Assembly (NCBI GenBank): GCA_022600605.1
Contig: JAHZKD010000089.1
Span: forward strand, 1-49,794
DNA: 49,794 nt
From: Actinomycetes bacterium
Lineage (GTDB): Bacteria; Actinomycetota; Actinomycetes; Mycobacteriales; Mycobacteriaceae
Reading direction: 5' to 3'
Shown here one piece after another: positions 35,700-43,497 of the stretch. A program made the position numbers and the translations under genes. Position 1 is the first letter of the stretch. Each line of letters begins with the position of its first letter. Under the pieces are notes generated by a model, which was not told the DNA's origin, did not search any database, and was given only the letters and a program-made list of their open reading frames with translations.

Positions 35700-36233
35700 A
35701 TGGCTTCAGGATCCGGCCGGGCGATCGAGATCGTCCCGTTTCATTCTCGTGGGTCTCTCAAGGGTTTCGTGGTTTCGGGCCGCTGGCCGGATTCGACCAA
35801 GGAATGGGCGCAGCTTCTCATGGTCGCGGTTCGGGTTGCGTCGCTGCCGGGACTACTCTCCACGACAACGATTTTCGGGGCGCGGGAGGAATTGCCCGAG
35901 GAACCAGAACCGGGCACTGTCGGAATCGTACTTGCCGAGGGCACCGTAGTCGGTGAATCTGCAATGACCCCTGGCCATTTCGCGGATCACCAACCCCCAG
36001 CGCTGCTGATGCTGCATCCTCCTTCGGAGACCACACCGTCACTTCCCGAATGCAACGGAGCAGCCTCAGGATGCGTGCTACTGCCCGGATTGCCACACCT
36101 TGGCCTGGAACACCGCGCTGCATGGGTGGAGGCTGAATTGGACGGCACGGTGACGTCGATGGTCAGCCGCGTCGGCGTTGACCCGATCAGCCACCCCGAC
36201 ACCGCAATTCTGGCTATGCTCCTTGCGGCGTAA
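35700..36233 (+). CDS. Conserved hypothetical protein (Rv3847 type)
   Basis: A 177-residue soluble protein from ATG at 35700 with a strong GGAGG site. It contains IEIVPFHSRGSLKGFVVSGRWPD, EWAQLLMVAVRVASLPGLLSTT, FGAREELPEEPEPGTVG and GCVLLPGLPHLGLEHRAAWVEAE. It matches, from memory, Rv3847, found next to the superoxide dismutase gene in M. tuberculosis. No catalytic motif is evident and no membrane segment is seen. Frames reaching 35613 add only unconserved sequence. Confidence 0.8.
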   Translation: MASGSGRAIEIVPFHSRGSLKGFVVSGRWPDSTKEWAQLLMVAVRVASLPGLLSTTTIFGAREELPEEPEPGTVGIVLAEGTVVGESAMTPGHFADHQPPALLMLHPPSETTPSLPECNGAASGCVLLPGLPHLGLEHRAAWVEAELDGTVTSMVSRVGVDPISHPDTAILAMLLAA

Positions 36234-36336
36234 GCACTGTCCAACTCTAATATCCGGATCGAGCAACGTTCATTTCGGACGTCCGAAATCACCTTCCCCG
36301 GTGGTGGTTTCGCGAATCGCTGACTAACATCGGTTG

Positions 36337-36453
36337 GGTTAGCGAAGGGGAGTAGCCCCCAATCGTCGAGTCGACATACTGGCGTGAGCCCGGCCGGCGA
36401 ACCACACTTCGGCAGAGGATGTGGTGGGCAAGACCTTCGGCCAAAGCCTGACC
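36337..36453 (+). ncRNA. yybP-ykoY manganese riboswitch
   Basis: The leader of the transporter gene holds the hallmarks of the manganese riboswitch: GGGGAGTAG near the 5' end (36347-36355), GTCGACATACTGGCG, TGAGCCCGGCCGG, then the 3' segment GGGCAAGACCTTCGGCC. The closing stem P1 can be drawn as GGTTAG (36337-36342) with CTGACC (36448-36453). It ends 46 bases before the start codon. In other bacteria the class turns on Mn exporters when manganese is high, which fits the gene that follows. Confidence 0.85.
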
Positions 36454-36499
36454 GGTGATGCGAATCGACCTGTCGGCGGAGCGTCGAAAGGTCTGTCCG

Positions 36500-37225
36500 A
36501 TGTTCACTGCGATCCTCGTCAGTCTTGCAGTGGTGTTCGTCGCCGAACTCGGCGACAAGTCACAACTGATCACCATGACCTACGCGCTACGCCACCGCTG
36601 GTGGGTAGTGCTCTCCGGGGTCGGAGTCGCCTCACTGCTGGTGCATGGCCTGTCGGTCGCCGTCGGACATTCTCTGGGCCTGACCCTCCCGCAACGCCCT
36701 ATTGCATTCGTGGCGGCCATCGCTTTCGTGTTGTTCGCGATATGGACCTGGTGTGCAGGCGCCCAGAACGACAACGAAGTGGCACACGTCCTCGTGCCAA
36801 GGTTCGCCCTATTCCCGATCGTCTCCTCGTTTGTACTTGCCGAACTGGGTGACAAAACCATGCTGGCAACCGTCGCGCTGGCCAGCGATCAGAACTGGGC
36901 CGGAGTGTGGATTGGCGCAACGATCGGGATGGTGCTGGCCAATGGGGCCGCCATCGCCGTCGGATCACTTATGCACAAACGGCTGCCGGCGCGGTGGCTG
37001 CACGGGCTGGCGGGCCTGCTGTTTCTGCTATTCGGTCTATACCTGTTCTTTGACGGTGGCCTGGGGCTGCCGTGGCTGGCTGCCGCGGTCACCGGCACCG
37101 TGGCGACTCTCGCCACCGCCGGCGCCACGGCGGCTTGGTGTCGAAACCGTGATCTGGCAGCACCACCTGTGCTCGAGGGATTGTCACCGGACACTCCAAC
37201 GCACGCCACCGCTGCCGACGCTTGA
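36500..37225 (+). CDS. GDT1/TMEM165-family manganese (or calcium) transporter (Rv3848 type)
   Basis: A 241-residue polytopic membrane protein from ATG at 36500. It carries the two family motifs in opposite halves: VAELGDKSQL (Glu16 to Lys20) and LAELGDKTML (Glu115 to Lys119), each in the first helix of a three-helix repeat. A short cytoplasmic tail follows. Family members such as MneA export Mn(II). The manganese riboswitch directly upstream strongly supports a role in manganese efflux. Starts at 36455 lie inside the leader and are rejected. Confidence 0.9.
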   Translation: MFTAILVSLAVVFVAELGDKSQLITMTYALRHRWWVVLSGVGVASLLVHGLSVAVGHSLGLTLPQRPIAFVAAIAFVLFAIWTWCAGAQNDNEVAHVLVPRFALFPIVSSFVLAELGDKTMLATVALASDQNWAGVWIGATIGMVLANGAAIAVGSLMHKRLPARWLHGLAGLLFLLFGLYLFFDGGLGLPWLAAAVTGTVATLATAGATAAWCRNRDLAAPPVLEGLSPDTPTHATAADA

Positions 37226-37587
37226 CCCGCGTGTCCCAGCTCGCCTTCGCCCGACCCTGGCCGGGCTACCCAGCAAACGCAGGGACACGGAAGCGCCGAA
37301 TCCCCTGAAGTTGCCCAGGGCAGGTAACTCACCTAGCGCTGCGGCGGGCGGCCCAAAGGGCTGGCCGATCATTGCCCCGGCGCCTTAGCTTCTTTGCTTG
37401 AACACACCGTGTTCGGGCGGGTTCCGAGGTCCCAATACAACCGTTCATCGCGAAAGTGATAGCCCCGCGCCGCGAACCAGGTTAATATTTCTTCGGTTTG
37501 CACTTGGCTGTAGACCTAACTATGACTACGATGATCAGCAAATACGCCACCCCTATATCCGCTCGGTTGCATCTGGAGGTCAGTCCA
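37226..37587. other. Intergenic region before espR
   Basis: A 362-base gap with no convincing gene. It begins with a weak GCCCG/CGGGC hairpin (37249-37266) that may help end the transporter transcript. The second half has an AT-rich patch (GTTAATATTTCTTCGG near 37480-37496) unusual for this genome. A long untranslated region and self-binding by EspR are known upstream of espR in M. tuberculosis, which would fit this space. Confidence 0.5.
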
Positions 37588-37986
37588 ATGAGCAATACGT
37601 TCTCCGCTCGCCTTAATCGCCTGTTCGACGTGGTGTATCCCCCCGGACGGGGCCCCCATACCTCGGCCGAAGTGATCGCCGCACTGAAGGCCGAAGGGGT
37701 CACTATGTCGGCTCCTTACCTGTCACAGCTGCGGTCCGGCAACCGAACGAACCCGTCTGTGGCAACTATGGCGGCGCTTGCCAACTTCTTCCGGATCAAG
37801 CCTGCGTACTTCACCGACGACGAGTACTACGAGAAGCTCGATAGGGAGCTCACGTGGCTGGCCGGAATGCGTGACGAGGGTGTCCGCCGGATTGCGGCGC
37901 GCACTGTCGGACTTTCCCCGGAGGCCAGGCAGGACGTCTCGTCGAAGGTGGACGAACTGCGCCGGCGCGAGAACCTGGACAGTTAG
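37588..37986 (+). CDS. espR: Nucleoid-associated transcription factor EspR
   Basis: EspR is a dimeric helix-turn-helix DNA-binding protein that bridges distant sites and controls ESX-1-linked and cell-wall genes in M. tuberculosis. The 132-residue protein matches along its length: MSNTFSARLNRLFDVVYPPG, then GPHTSAEVIAALKAEG, SAPYLSQLRSGNRTNPS as recognition helix and FFRIKPAYFTDDEYYEKLD. The C-terminal dimerisation helices end in DELRRRENLDS. ATG at 37588 has TGGAGGTCA upstream. Frames to 37498 are rejected. Its downstream neighbours are convergent. Confidence 0.97.
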   Translation: MSNTFSARLNRLFDVVYPPGRGPHTSAEVIAALKAEGVTMSAPYLSQLRSGNRTNPSVATMAALANFFRIKPAYFTDDEYYEKLDRELTWLAGMRDEGVRRIAARTVGLSPEARQDVSSKVDELRRRENLDS

Positions 37987-38033
37987 CCCGGCCGCGGGGC
38001 CTGGCCGAGAGTCGGCTAATTCATAACCCTGCG

Positions 38034-39419
38034 TTAGAGCGCTGCGTCGAGGCTGTCGGCGCAGCGCGTAAGCCGTTGGTATTGACGGGCAATCTCAAGT
38101 ATCCATTCGCGGTCTGAGTAGTCAGCGGGTTGGCGTAACCACGCAAGGCCGGGGAACTCCACGCGGTCATCATGAGCCGCGCCTTCGCTCCCCTGATGGA
38201 TCCAGCGGGCGATGGCCTCCGCCTGATCGCTCGGCGGTACCTCCGGTGCGGTCAGGTTTGCAAGATTTCCGACCTCGCTCAGCGGGCTACTCGGAGGTTC
38301 ACTCTGATCGCTGGCGTCTGCATCGCTGAGTTCACCGGCGTCTGCATCGCCACTCGGGTCGCCGGCATGATCAGCGTTCCTACCCTTGAACGCAAGCACC
38401 GTCGCGCCGGAGTCGACGTGGCTTAGTTCGCTGTCGTCGGGAGCCGCCTTCAGAATGTGGCTTAGTTCGCTGTCGTCGGGAGCCGCCTTCAGAATGTGGC
38501 GTAGCTCGCTGTCGTCGGGAGTCCCCTCCAGAATGTGGCGTAGCTCGCTGTCAGCGGCTGATGCCTCCAGAAACAACGCATCGGAGATCAAGGACATCCG
38601 CTCGGCTACCCGGAATGCCAATGGACCGCGAGGACGAACGCCGATTCCGACATCGGGCTGTCGGCGGCCAAGCTCGTCAAGGAGCGGTTGGATCGTACGC
38701 AGCTCGCGCCGCGCCCCAATCCAGTCTTCGACGCTGGGCAGCAGCGACCCGGCCGCGACGATGAGCATCGCACAACCCAGCAGTGTCGCAGCGGTGCCTA
38801 TCCCCACAAGACCGCTCGTCCCGACGGCACGCAGCAGGACGAACGCCAGCGCAAGCACGATCAGGACGATCCCTATCGTGAATAGGAACAGCGCCCGGCC
38901 GCGGCGGGTGCGGTTGGAGTGCCGAAGCCCTGCCCACGCCACCAGGCTGAGCGCCAACAATGCATACAGCAGCGGAAGCAGCCAGGACAGCGAAGCGCCG
39001 CTCGAACTGAGGTTCTGCTTTAGGTACTCCTTGGGCGCCATCTCGGCCTGTCGCCCGTCGGAGAAAAACACGACCAGGCTGGCCGTCGCGATCAACGCTG
39101 CCACGCTGTATTGCGCAATGGCGATCTTCCTGGCGGCCGCCGGCGCCCGACTCGACGAGACCGTGGTGATCATGACACAACTGCCGGCCGCGCAGCCGAT
39201 CAGCGCCACTTGGCTCAGCCCGATCGAGATGTTGGGCCACCGCAGCAAGGTGTCGATCAGCAATGTCAGCGGCTGCCAATTGAGCGCCGCGACGACGCCC
39301 AGGCTGCCGAGGGCCAGAATCATCGCCGTGCTGACTAGCGATTGCTTGTTGACCAACGACCACCCGATGCGCAGGCCGGTAGCCAAGCCGAGGAGGCCGG
39401 CAATCACCCAAACGATCAA
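38034..39419 (-). CDS. Seven-TM protein of the MAB_1171c/DUF6545 type
   Basis: A 461-residue membrane protein. Seven hydrophobic helices can be counted between residues 1 and 230. The cytoplasmic part begins with WIGARRELRTIQPLLDELGRR, typical of the MAB_1171c group. From about residue 283 a 13-residue unit (DDSELRHILKAAP-like) is repeated nearly four times. An acidic stretch (GDADAGELSDADASDQ) and a C-terminal helix (EWILEIARQYQRL) follow. The TTG start at 39419 overlaps the metalloprotease stop (TTGA), so the two are coupled; a GTG at 39407 is possible. The family often sits beside HTH and IrrE-like genes. Function unknown. Confidence 0.78.
   Translation of the reverse strand: MIVWVIAGLLGLATGLRIGWSLVNKQSLVSTAMILALGSLGVVAALNWQPLTLLIDTLLRWPNISIGLSQVALIGCAAGSCVMITTVSSSRAPAAARKIAIAQYSVAALIATASLVVFFSDGRQAEMAPKEYLKQNLSSSGASLSWLLPLLYALLALSLVAWAGLRHSNRTRRGRALFLFTIGIVLIVLALAFVLLRAVGTSGLVGIGTAATLLGCAMLIVAAGSLLPSVEDWIGARRELRTIQPLLDELGRRQPDVGIGVRPRGPLAFRVAERMSLISDALFLEASAADSELRHILEGTPDDSELRHILKAAPDDSELSHILKAAPDDSELSHVDSGATVLAFKGRNADHAGDPSGDADAGELSDADASDQSEPPSSPLSEVGNLANLTAPEVPPSDQAEAIARWIHQGSEGAAHDDRVEFPGLAWLRQPADYSDREWILEIARQYQRLTRCADSLDAAL
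38418..38573. repeat. Four 39-bp in-frame tandem repeats
   Basis: Units start at 38418, 38457, 38496 and 38535. The first two are identical; the third differs at a few bases and the fourth more. Each encodes 13 residues of the membrane protein (SELRHILKAAPDD type). Being in frame, gain or loss of units would change the protein without breaking it. Confidence 0.9.
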
Positions 39420-39907
39420 CCAAACGCCTCTCCGAGGCGGATCTGGACGATGGAAGCGCGGTCCGAGGGAAGCCGACCCAGCCGGTAGATGAGCAACGCC
39501 GCGAAATCCTCGGCTTCCTGCTCCTGTTCCTCGCCGCTAGGACCCATGCAACCGGTCCGCTGGTTGAGCATGTAGCCGATCAGCTCGAAAGTAGCCGCCT
39601 CGGTGTTGTCCCTGGCCGCTTGCACGACCGGTGTGCCCTCGTGGCCGAGTACGAGGTGGCCAAGTTCGTGAGCAAGGGTGCGATCCCAGGTGGGAAGGCC
39701 TTCCTGTACCAGAAACTCGTCGCGTTCCGAGTACTGCCGCCACTGGCCGCACACGCCCGGCGGAAGGTCGGCGGTCGAAATTTCAATCGGTCTGCCGCGG
39801 TTCTCCCCTACCGCCGCGACCAGCCGAGCCAGCGTAACTTCACCGTGCTTCGGTGCGAGATCGAGTACCTCACTTACCGCTCCAGTGACCTGGCGACTCG
39901 CGGGCAT
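39416..39907 (-). CDS. ImmA/IrrE-like metallo-endopeptidase
   Basis: A 163-residue zincin. HELGHLVLGH gives the HExxH zinc motif, and the downstream EQEQEAEDFAALLI supplies the third ligand (Glu) as in IrrE/ImmA peptidases. ATG at 39907 has a perfect AGGAGG site. In other bacteria such peptidases cleave HTH repressors when a signal is sensed. Here the protease is coupled to a 7-TM protein and lies next to the convergent espR gene, suggesting a sensor-protease-regulator group. That the target is EspR is speculation. Confidence 0.88.
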   Translation of the reverse strand: MPASRQVTGAVSEVLDLAPKHGEVTLARLVAAVGENRGRPIEISTADLPPGVCGQWRQYSERDEFLVQEGLPTWDRTLAHELGHLVLGHEGTPVVQAARDNTEAATFELIGYMLNQRTGCMGPSGEEQEQEAEDFAALLIYRLGRLPSDRASIVQIRLGEAFG

Positions 39908-40149
39908 CGGACCTCCTCTCGTTACTGTCCAGGACCTGCTGCTCACGCTGCTACTCACGCCGGCAGGGCGAGCAGTGACGAATAGATCAATTCTTGCACA
40001 ACCGCCTCCTATAGTTTGCTGAGAAACTCGAACACATTGGTTGTTGGGTCGCGGCGACCCCCGATAACGCCGAACGCTAGGGTTTGATCAGCGCTGCCGC
40101 TGGATACCCGGCGGGATGTGTCGACCAAAAGATCGGAGAGGCGGCAGGG

Positions 40150-40839
40150 ATGAGTCTGTTCAAGCAACGCAAATCCCGCGCTGCCCGAAGGGCCGAGGCC
40201 CGCGCGGTCCGAAAGGCCGAGGCTCGGGCAATCAAGACGAGGGCCAAACTCGAAGCGAAACTGTCGGCCAAGAACGAGGTCCGCCGTTTCAAGTCGGAAC
40301 AGAAGGCGCAAGCGCGCGCCCTCAAGTCCCAACTCAAGGCGCAGCGCGATAGCGACAGGGCAGCCATCAAGGTTGCTGAAACGGGCTTGAAAACAGCCCG
40401 CGAGGGTAAGTTGTTATCGCCCACGCGGGTTCGTAGAACGCTTACTGTCTCACGTTTGCTAGCCCCAGTGGTGGTGCCCCTGGCCTACCGCGCGTCTATC
40501 GCCGCGCGCGGGCTGATCGATGAGCGTCGCGCCGATAAGCTGGGTATTCCACTAAGCCAGCTCGGGCACTTCTCTGGGCATGGCGCCCGTCTTTCGGCAC
40601 GGATCGCCGGCGCCGAACAGTCGCTGCGCCAGCTGTCGGACAAGAAGTCGAAGGCGGCCAAGGACCCCGAGTCCAAGCAGTTCGTCGCAGCCATTACCGA
40701 GCGGCTCAGCGATCTCGCGGCCGCGGTCACCGCCGCTGAGAACATGCCGCCAGAACACCGGCGGGCTGCGCACGCGGCGATCGATGAGCAGCTCGACGGG
40801 ATCGACGCCGACCTCATGGCCCGTTTGGGCGTGGTCTGA
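40150..40839 (+). CDS. Conserved protein with basic helical N-terminus (Rv3850 type, DUF6474-like)
   Basis: A 229-residue protein starting MSLFKQRKSRAARRAEARAV. The first 80 residues are extremely rich in Lys, Arg and Ala in a long helix or coiled coil, suggesting nucleic-acid or acidic-lipid contact. A conserved centre (RRTLTVSRLLAPVVVPLAYRAS) has one hydrophobic segment. The second half is an alpha-helical domain (LGHFSGHGARLSARIAGAEQSL). Matches Rv3850 from memory. Function unknown; its place between espR and hns is notable. Confidence 0.82.
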   Translation: MSLFKQRKSRAARRAEARAVRKAEARAIKTRAKLEAKLSAKNEVRRFKSEQKAQARALKSQLKAQRDSDRAAIKVAETGLKTAREGKLLSPTRVRRTLTVSRLLAPVVVPLAYRASIAARGLIDERRADKLGIPLSQLGHFSGHGARLSARIAGAEQSLRQLSDKKSKAAKDPESKQFVAAITERLSDLAAAVTAAENMPPEHRRAAHAAIDEQLDGIDADLMARLGVV

Positions 40840-40914
40840 CCCGTCGGCTGTGCTGCGCCCCTCGGATGTCGGCGCGCAGGCCGGCCTCCTGACGATCGAG
40901 AAAGCCAGTGTCGA

Positions 40915-41484
40915 ATGCAGACAACGTATTTCAGGCCGCTAAGGGTGGTCCACTTGATCGCCGTAGCATGCTTGACGGCCGCCCTCATGGGAGTCGCCCT
41001 GGCGTACGCGGGCGCGGCGTGGTCCCACGCCGCGCGCATCGCGAGCGATCCGGAAGAGAACGCTGTGCTGACCGAACAACCGCAGCGGGTGAGCGCGACA
41101 TTCAACGAGCCCATGCAGGCTCAATTCGCAGCGATGACCGTAATCGGACCCGACGGCGCCGATTGGTCTGACGGCCCACCCGGTGTTGACGACGCGGTGA
41201 TCAGCGTTGCGGTGCGGCCCGGCGGCCCCACCGGAGACTACGCGGTGAACTACCGGGCAACGTCTGCCGACGGGCACGTCGTGTCTGGCTCGTGGTCCTA
41301 CCGTCTCATCTCCACCGCCCCGGCAAGCGACGGACCGCCGGCCAAGTCGGCGCCGCCTCCCGCCACACCTGCACCGCCTCGGGCGGACACCACCACCGAA
41401 GGGCTGCCGGTGTGGCCGTTCGTGGCGGCAGCCTCGGGGTTGGTGGCGGTCGGAGCGATTTTGGCGGTTCGGCGCCGCAAGTGA
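40915..41484 (+). CDS. copC: CopC-domain copper resistance protein
   Basis: A 189-residue exported protein. The signal segment (about residues 10-34) ends before SHAARIASDPEENAVL, so the mature chain would begin near His38, the usual N-terminal Cu(II) ligand of CopC. The beta-sandwich follows (RVSATFNEPMQAQF, then YAVNYRATSADGHVVSGSWSYRL with the second His). A Pro-rich linker and a C-terminal helix (VWPFVAAASGLVAVGAILAV) with RRRK anchor it to the membrane. The stop overlaps the copD start (GTGA). Confidence 0.88.
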   Translation: MQTTYFRPLRVVHLIAVACLTAALMGVALAYAGAAWSHAARIASDPEENAVLTEQPQRVSATFNEPMQAQFAAMTVIGPDGADWSDGPPGVDDAVISVAVRPGGPTGDYAVNYRATSADGHVVSGSWSYRLISTAPASDGPPAKSAPPPATPAPPRADTTTEGLPVWPFVAAASGLVAVGAILAVRRRK

Positions 41485-42404
41485 CCCACCGCCTCGTGGT
41501 CACAGGCGCTGTGCTCGTCACCGGGTCTGCGTGCGTGATGGCGTGGGCACTGGCCTATCCGGCCACGTCACTCACCCCGGCGTTGGTCAGGGCGGTCGCC
41601 GACGGCGCAGCCGTCCTCACGCTGGGTCTGGCCGCAGTGCCCGCCCTGGACACCGGCCGGCGCCGCGAAGAGTTCATCCGGGGTGCTTCGGCGCCGTTGG
41701 TGACCGCATCGGCAGTGTGGCTCATCGCCGAACTCGTCCGGCTCGTACTAGCGGGTGCACGGGCGGCGGGAGCCGACATCACGGGGCTGAGAATGCACAC
41801 CGCCGTCGAGTTCGCGCTGTATACGGCGCCGGGACGCGCCGGCCTGATTTCGCTCACCACAGCCGCGGCGGTATGTGTGCTCGCAACCGTGGCAGCGCAC
41901 TCAGGTCCCGCGCGCGTGGTGGCCGCCGGCCTCACGGGCGTCGGCATCGTGGGTCACCCGCTCACCGGGCACCTGTCGAATAGCTCGTGGGGGGGCGCCT
42001 CGATCGCGGTGCACGCCCTAGCGGCTGCCTTGTGGTGCGGCGTGCTGGCAGCGCTGGTCCTCACTGTCGAACACCGTGGTCAATGGGCCCGGGTATTGCC
42101 GCGATTCTCCCAGCTGTCGCTGCTGTGTGTCTCGGTGCTGCTTGCCGCAGGTGTCCTCGGTGCGTCGGTGGTGATCGGCTCACCCAGCGATCTGTACGCA
42201 ACTGGCTACGGCAGGGTGCTGTCTGCCAAGCTCATACTGACCGCGGCGCTCATGGTCCTGGCCTGGTGCAATCGGGGGAGCTGGCTCCCTGCCGCCCGAG
42301 CCCACCGAACCACCGCCGTAGTCTCAAGATCACGCGCGTACAGCGAACTCGCATTGATGGCCGTTGTGCTGGCGATGGCTGCCACGCTGGCGGTTACTGC
42401 ATGA
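41481..42404 (+). CDS. copD: CopD-family copper transport membrane protein
   Basis: A 307-residue polytopic membrane protein from GTG at 41481, coupled to copC by a GTGA overlap. About eight helices are seen. The CopD-type segment GASIAVHALAAALWCGVLAALVL has His and Cys within the membrane, and GHPLTGH lies shortly before it. YATGYGRVLSAKLILTAALMVLAWCNR matches the family C-terminus. With CopC it would move or buffer copper at the membrane. M. tuberculosis has no such pair between Rv3850 and hns as I recall it. Confidence 0.85.
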   Translation: MTHRLVVTGAVLVTGSACVMAWALAYPATSLTPALVRAVADGAAVLTLGLAAVPALDTGRRREEFIRGASAPLVTASAVWLIAELVRLVLAGARAAGADITGLRMHTAVEFALYTAPGRAGLISLTTAAAVCVLATVAAHSGPARVVAAGLTGVGIVGHPLTGHLSNSSWGGASIAVHALAAALWCGVLAALVLTVEHRGQWARVLPRFSQLSLLCVSVLLAAGVLGASVVIGSPSDLYATGYGRVLSAKLILTAALMVLAWCNRGSWLPAARAHRTTAVVSRSRAYSELALMAVVLAMAATLAVTA

Positions 42405-42495
42405 CAGCGTTTGGCACCGAAAACCATCCGGTTCCCGGCCCCTGGCATGATGTTGTGGACTGCCGGGTGCAGATCACTCAATAAGGAGCAGCGAC

Positions 42496-42990
42496 ATGGC
42501 AGACCAGCCCGACCGGCCCAACGAAGACCCCGATGGCACACCCCCGCAAGAGCCGTCGGCACCCCCGGCCAATCAGGCCCCCGCCGCGAAGAAAGCAGCA
42601 CCCGCGAAAAAGGCTAACCCCAGCAAGAAGGCCAGTCCCACCAAGAAGGCCGGTCCCGCCAAGAAATCGCCGGCCAAGAAAACCAGTTCCGCTAAGAAGG
42701 CGCCGGCCGGCAACGCGGCCCCCGCCAAGAAGGCAGCCGCAAACACAGCCCCCCCTGCGCCTGCGCCGCGCGCGGACTCAAACGGCAGTTTGACCTCAGC
42801 CGCGAAAGAGACAGCAGCACAAGCGAAATCAACCGTGGCGGCGGCGAGTAACACCGTTTCCAGTCGTCCGCCGGCCCAGCGCGACGGCAACGATGCGTCT
42901 CGTCTTCCGGTCGCTGCCGCGGTAATCGCCGGGCTACTCGCGATCCTGGCGGTACTGTACCTGGCCCGGCGCGGCGGTCAGCAGGCCTGA
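42496..42990 (+). CDS. hns: Membrane-anchored histone-like protein Hns (Rv3852 type)
   Basis: A 164-residue protein with AAGGAG before its ATG. Residues 30-90 are a run of Lys-Lys-Ala and Pro repeats (PAKK, PSKK, PTKK), typical of histone H1-like DNA-binding tails. After an Ala/Ser-rich linker, one hydrophobic helix (VAAAVIAGLLAILAVLYLA) near the end anchors the protein in the membrane. This is the layout of Rv3852, which tethers DNA to the membrane and affects nucleoid position. It is not related in sequence to enterobacterial H-NS. Confidence 0.9.
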   Translation: MADQPDRPNEDPDGTPPQEPSAPPANQAPAAKKAAPAKKANPSKKASPTKKAGPAKKSPAKKTSSAKKAPAGNAAPAKKAAANTAPPAPAPRADSNGSLTSAAKETAAQAKSTVAAASNTVSSRPPAQRDGNDASRLPVAAAVIAGLLAILAVLYLARRGGQQA

Positions 42991-43002
42991 GATACTGGCG
43001 CG

Positions 43003-43488
43003 GTGACCATTACGCCGCGCCCCACCGCTGACCTGGTCGACGAGATCGGCTCAGATGTCCGCAGCTGCGATCTGCAGCTTCGCCAATATGGTGGCCGGTC
43101 GCAGTTCGCGGGCCAGATCACCACGGTGCGGTGCTTCGAGGACAACGCGTTGCTCAAGACGGTGCTCTGCGAGCCCAGCGATGGCGGGGTATTGGTGATC
43201 GACGGGGAGGGATCGGTACATGCCGCCTTGGTCGGGGATGTCATCGCCGGGCTCGGCCAGTCCAACGGGTGGTCAGGTCTGATCATCAACGGCGCTGTGC
43301 GCGACTCGGCGATCCTACGGACGCTCGATATCGGCATCAAGGCACTGGGTGCGAACCCGCGCAAGAGCGCGAAAACCGGTGCTGGCGTGCGCGATGCGGC
43401 TGTCGAGTTCGGCGGCGTGGTGTTTCTGCCAGGACAGGTTGCCTACAGCGACGACGACGGAATAGTCGTAGTCGCTGCCGGAAGTTAG
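43003..43488 (+). CDS. rraA: RraA-family protein (ribonuclease activity regulator)
   Basis: A 161-residue RraA-fold protein, formerly called MenG. Typical blocks are [58 protein letters not shown] (with the conserved G...RD site) and [19 protein letters not shown]. It should form a trimeric ring. In E. coli RraA inhibits RNase E; related proteins are metal-dependent aldolases, and the mycobacterial role is open. GTG at 43003 is 12 bases after hns, so both share a transcript. Confidence 0.93.
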   Translation: MTITPRPTADLVDEIGSDVRSCDLQLRQYGGRSQFAGQITTVRCFEDNALLKTVLCEPSDGGVLVIDGEGSVHAALVGDVIAGLGQSNGWSGLIINGAVRDSAILRTLDIGIKALGANPRKSAKTGAGVRDAAVEFGGVVFLPGQVAYSDDDGIVVVAAGS

Positions 43489-43497
43489 TAGGGCCGG

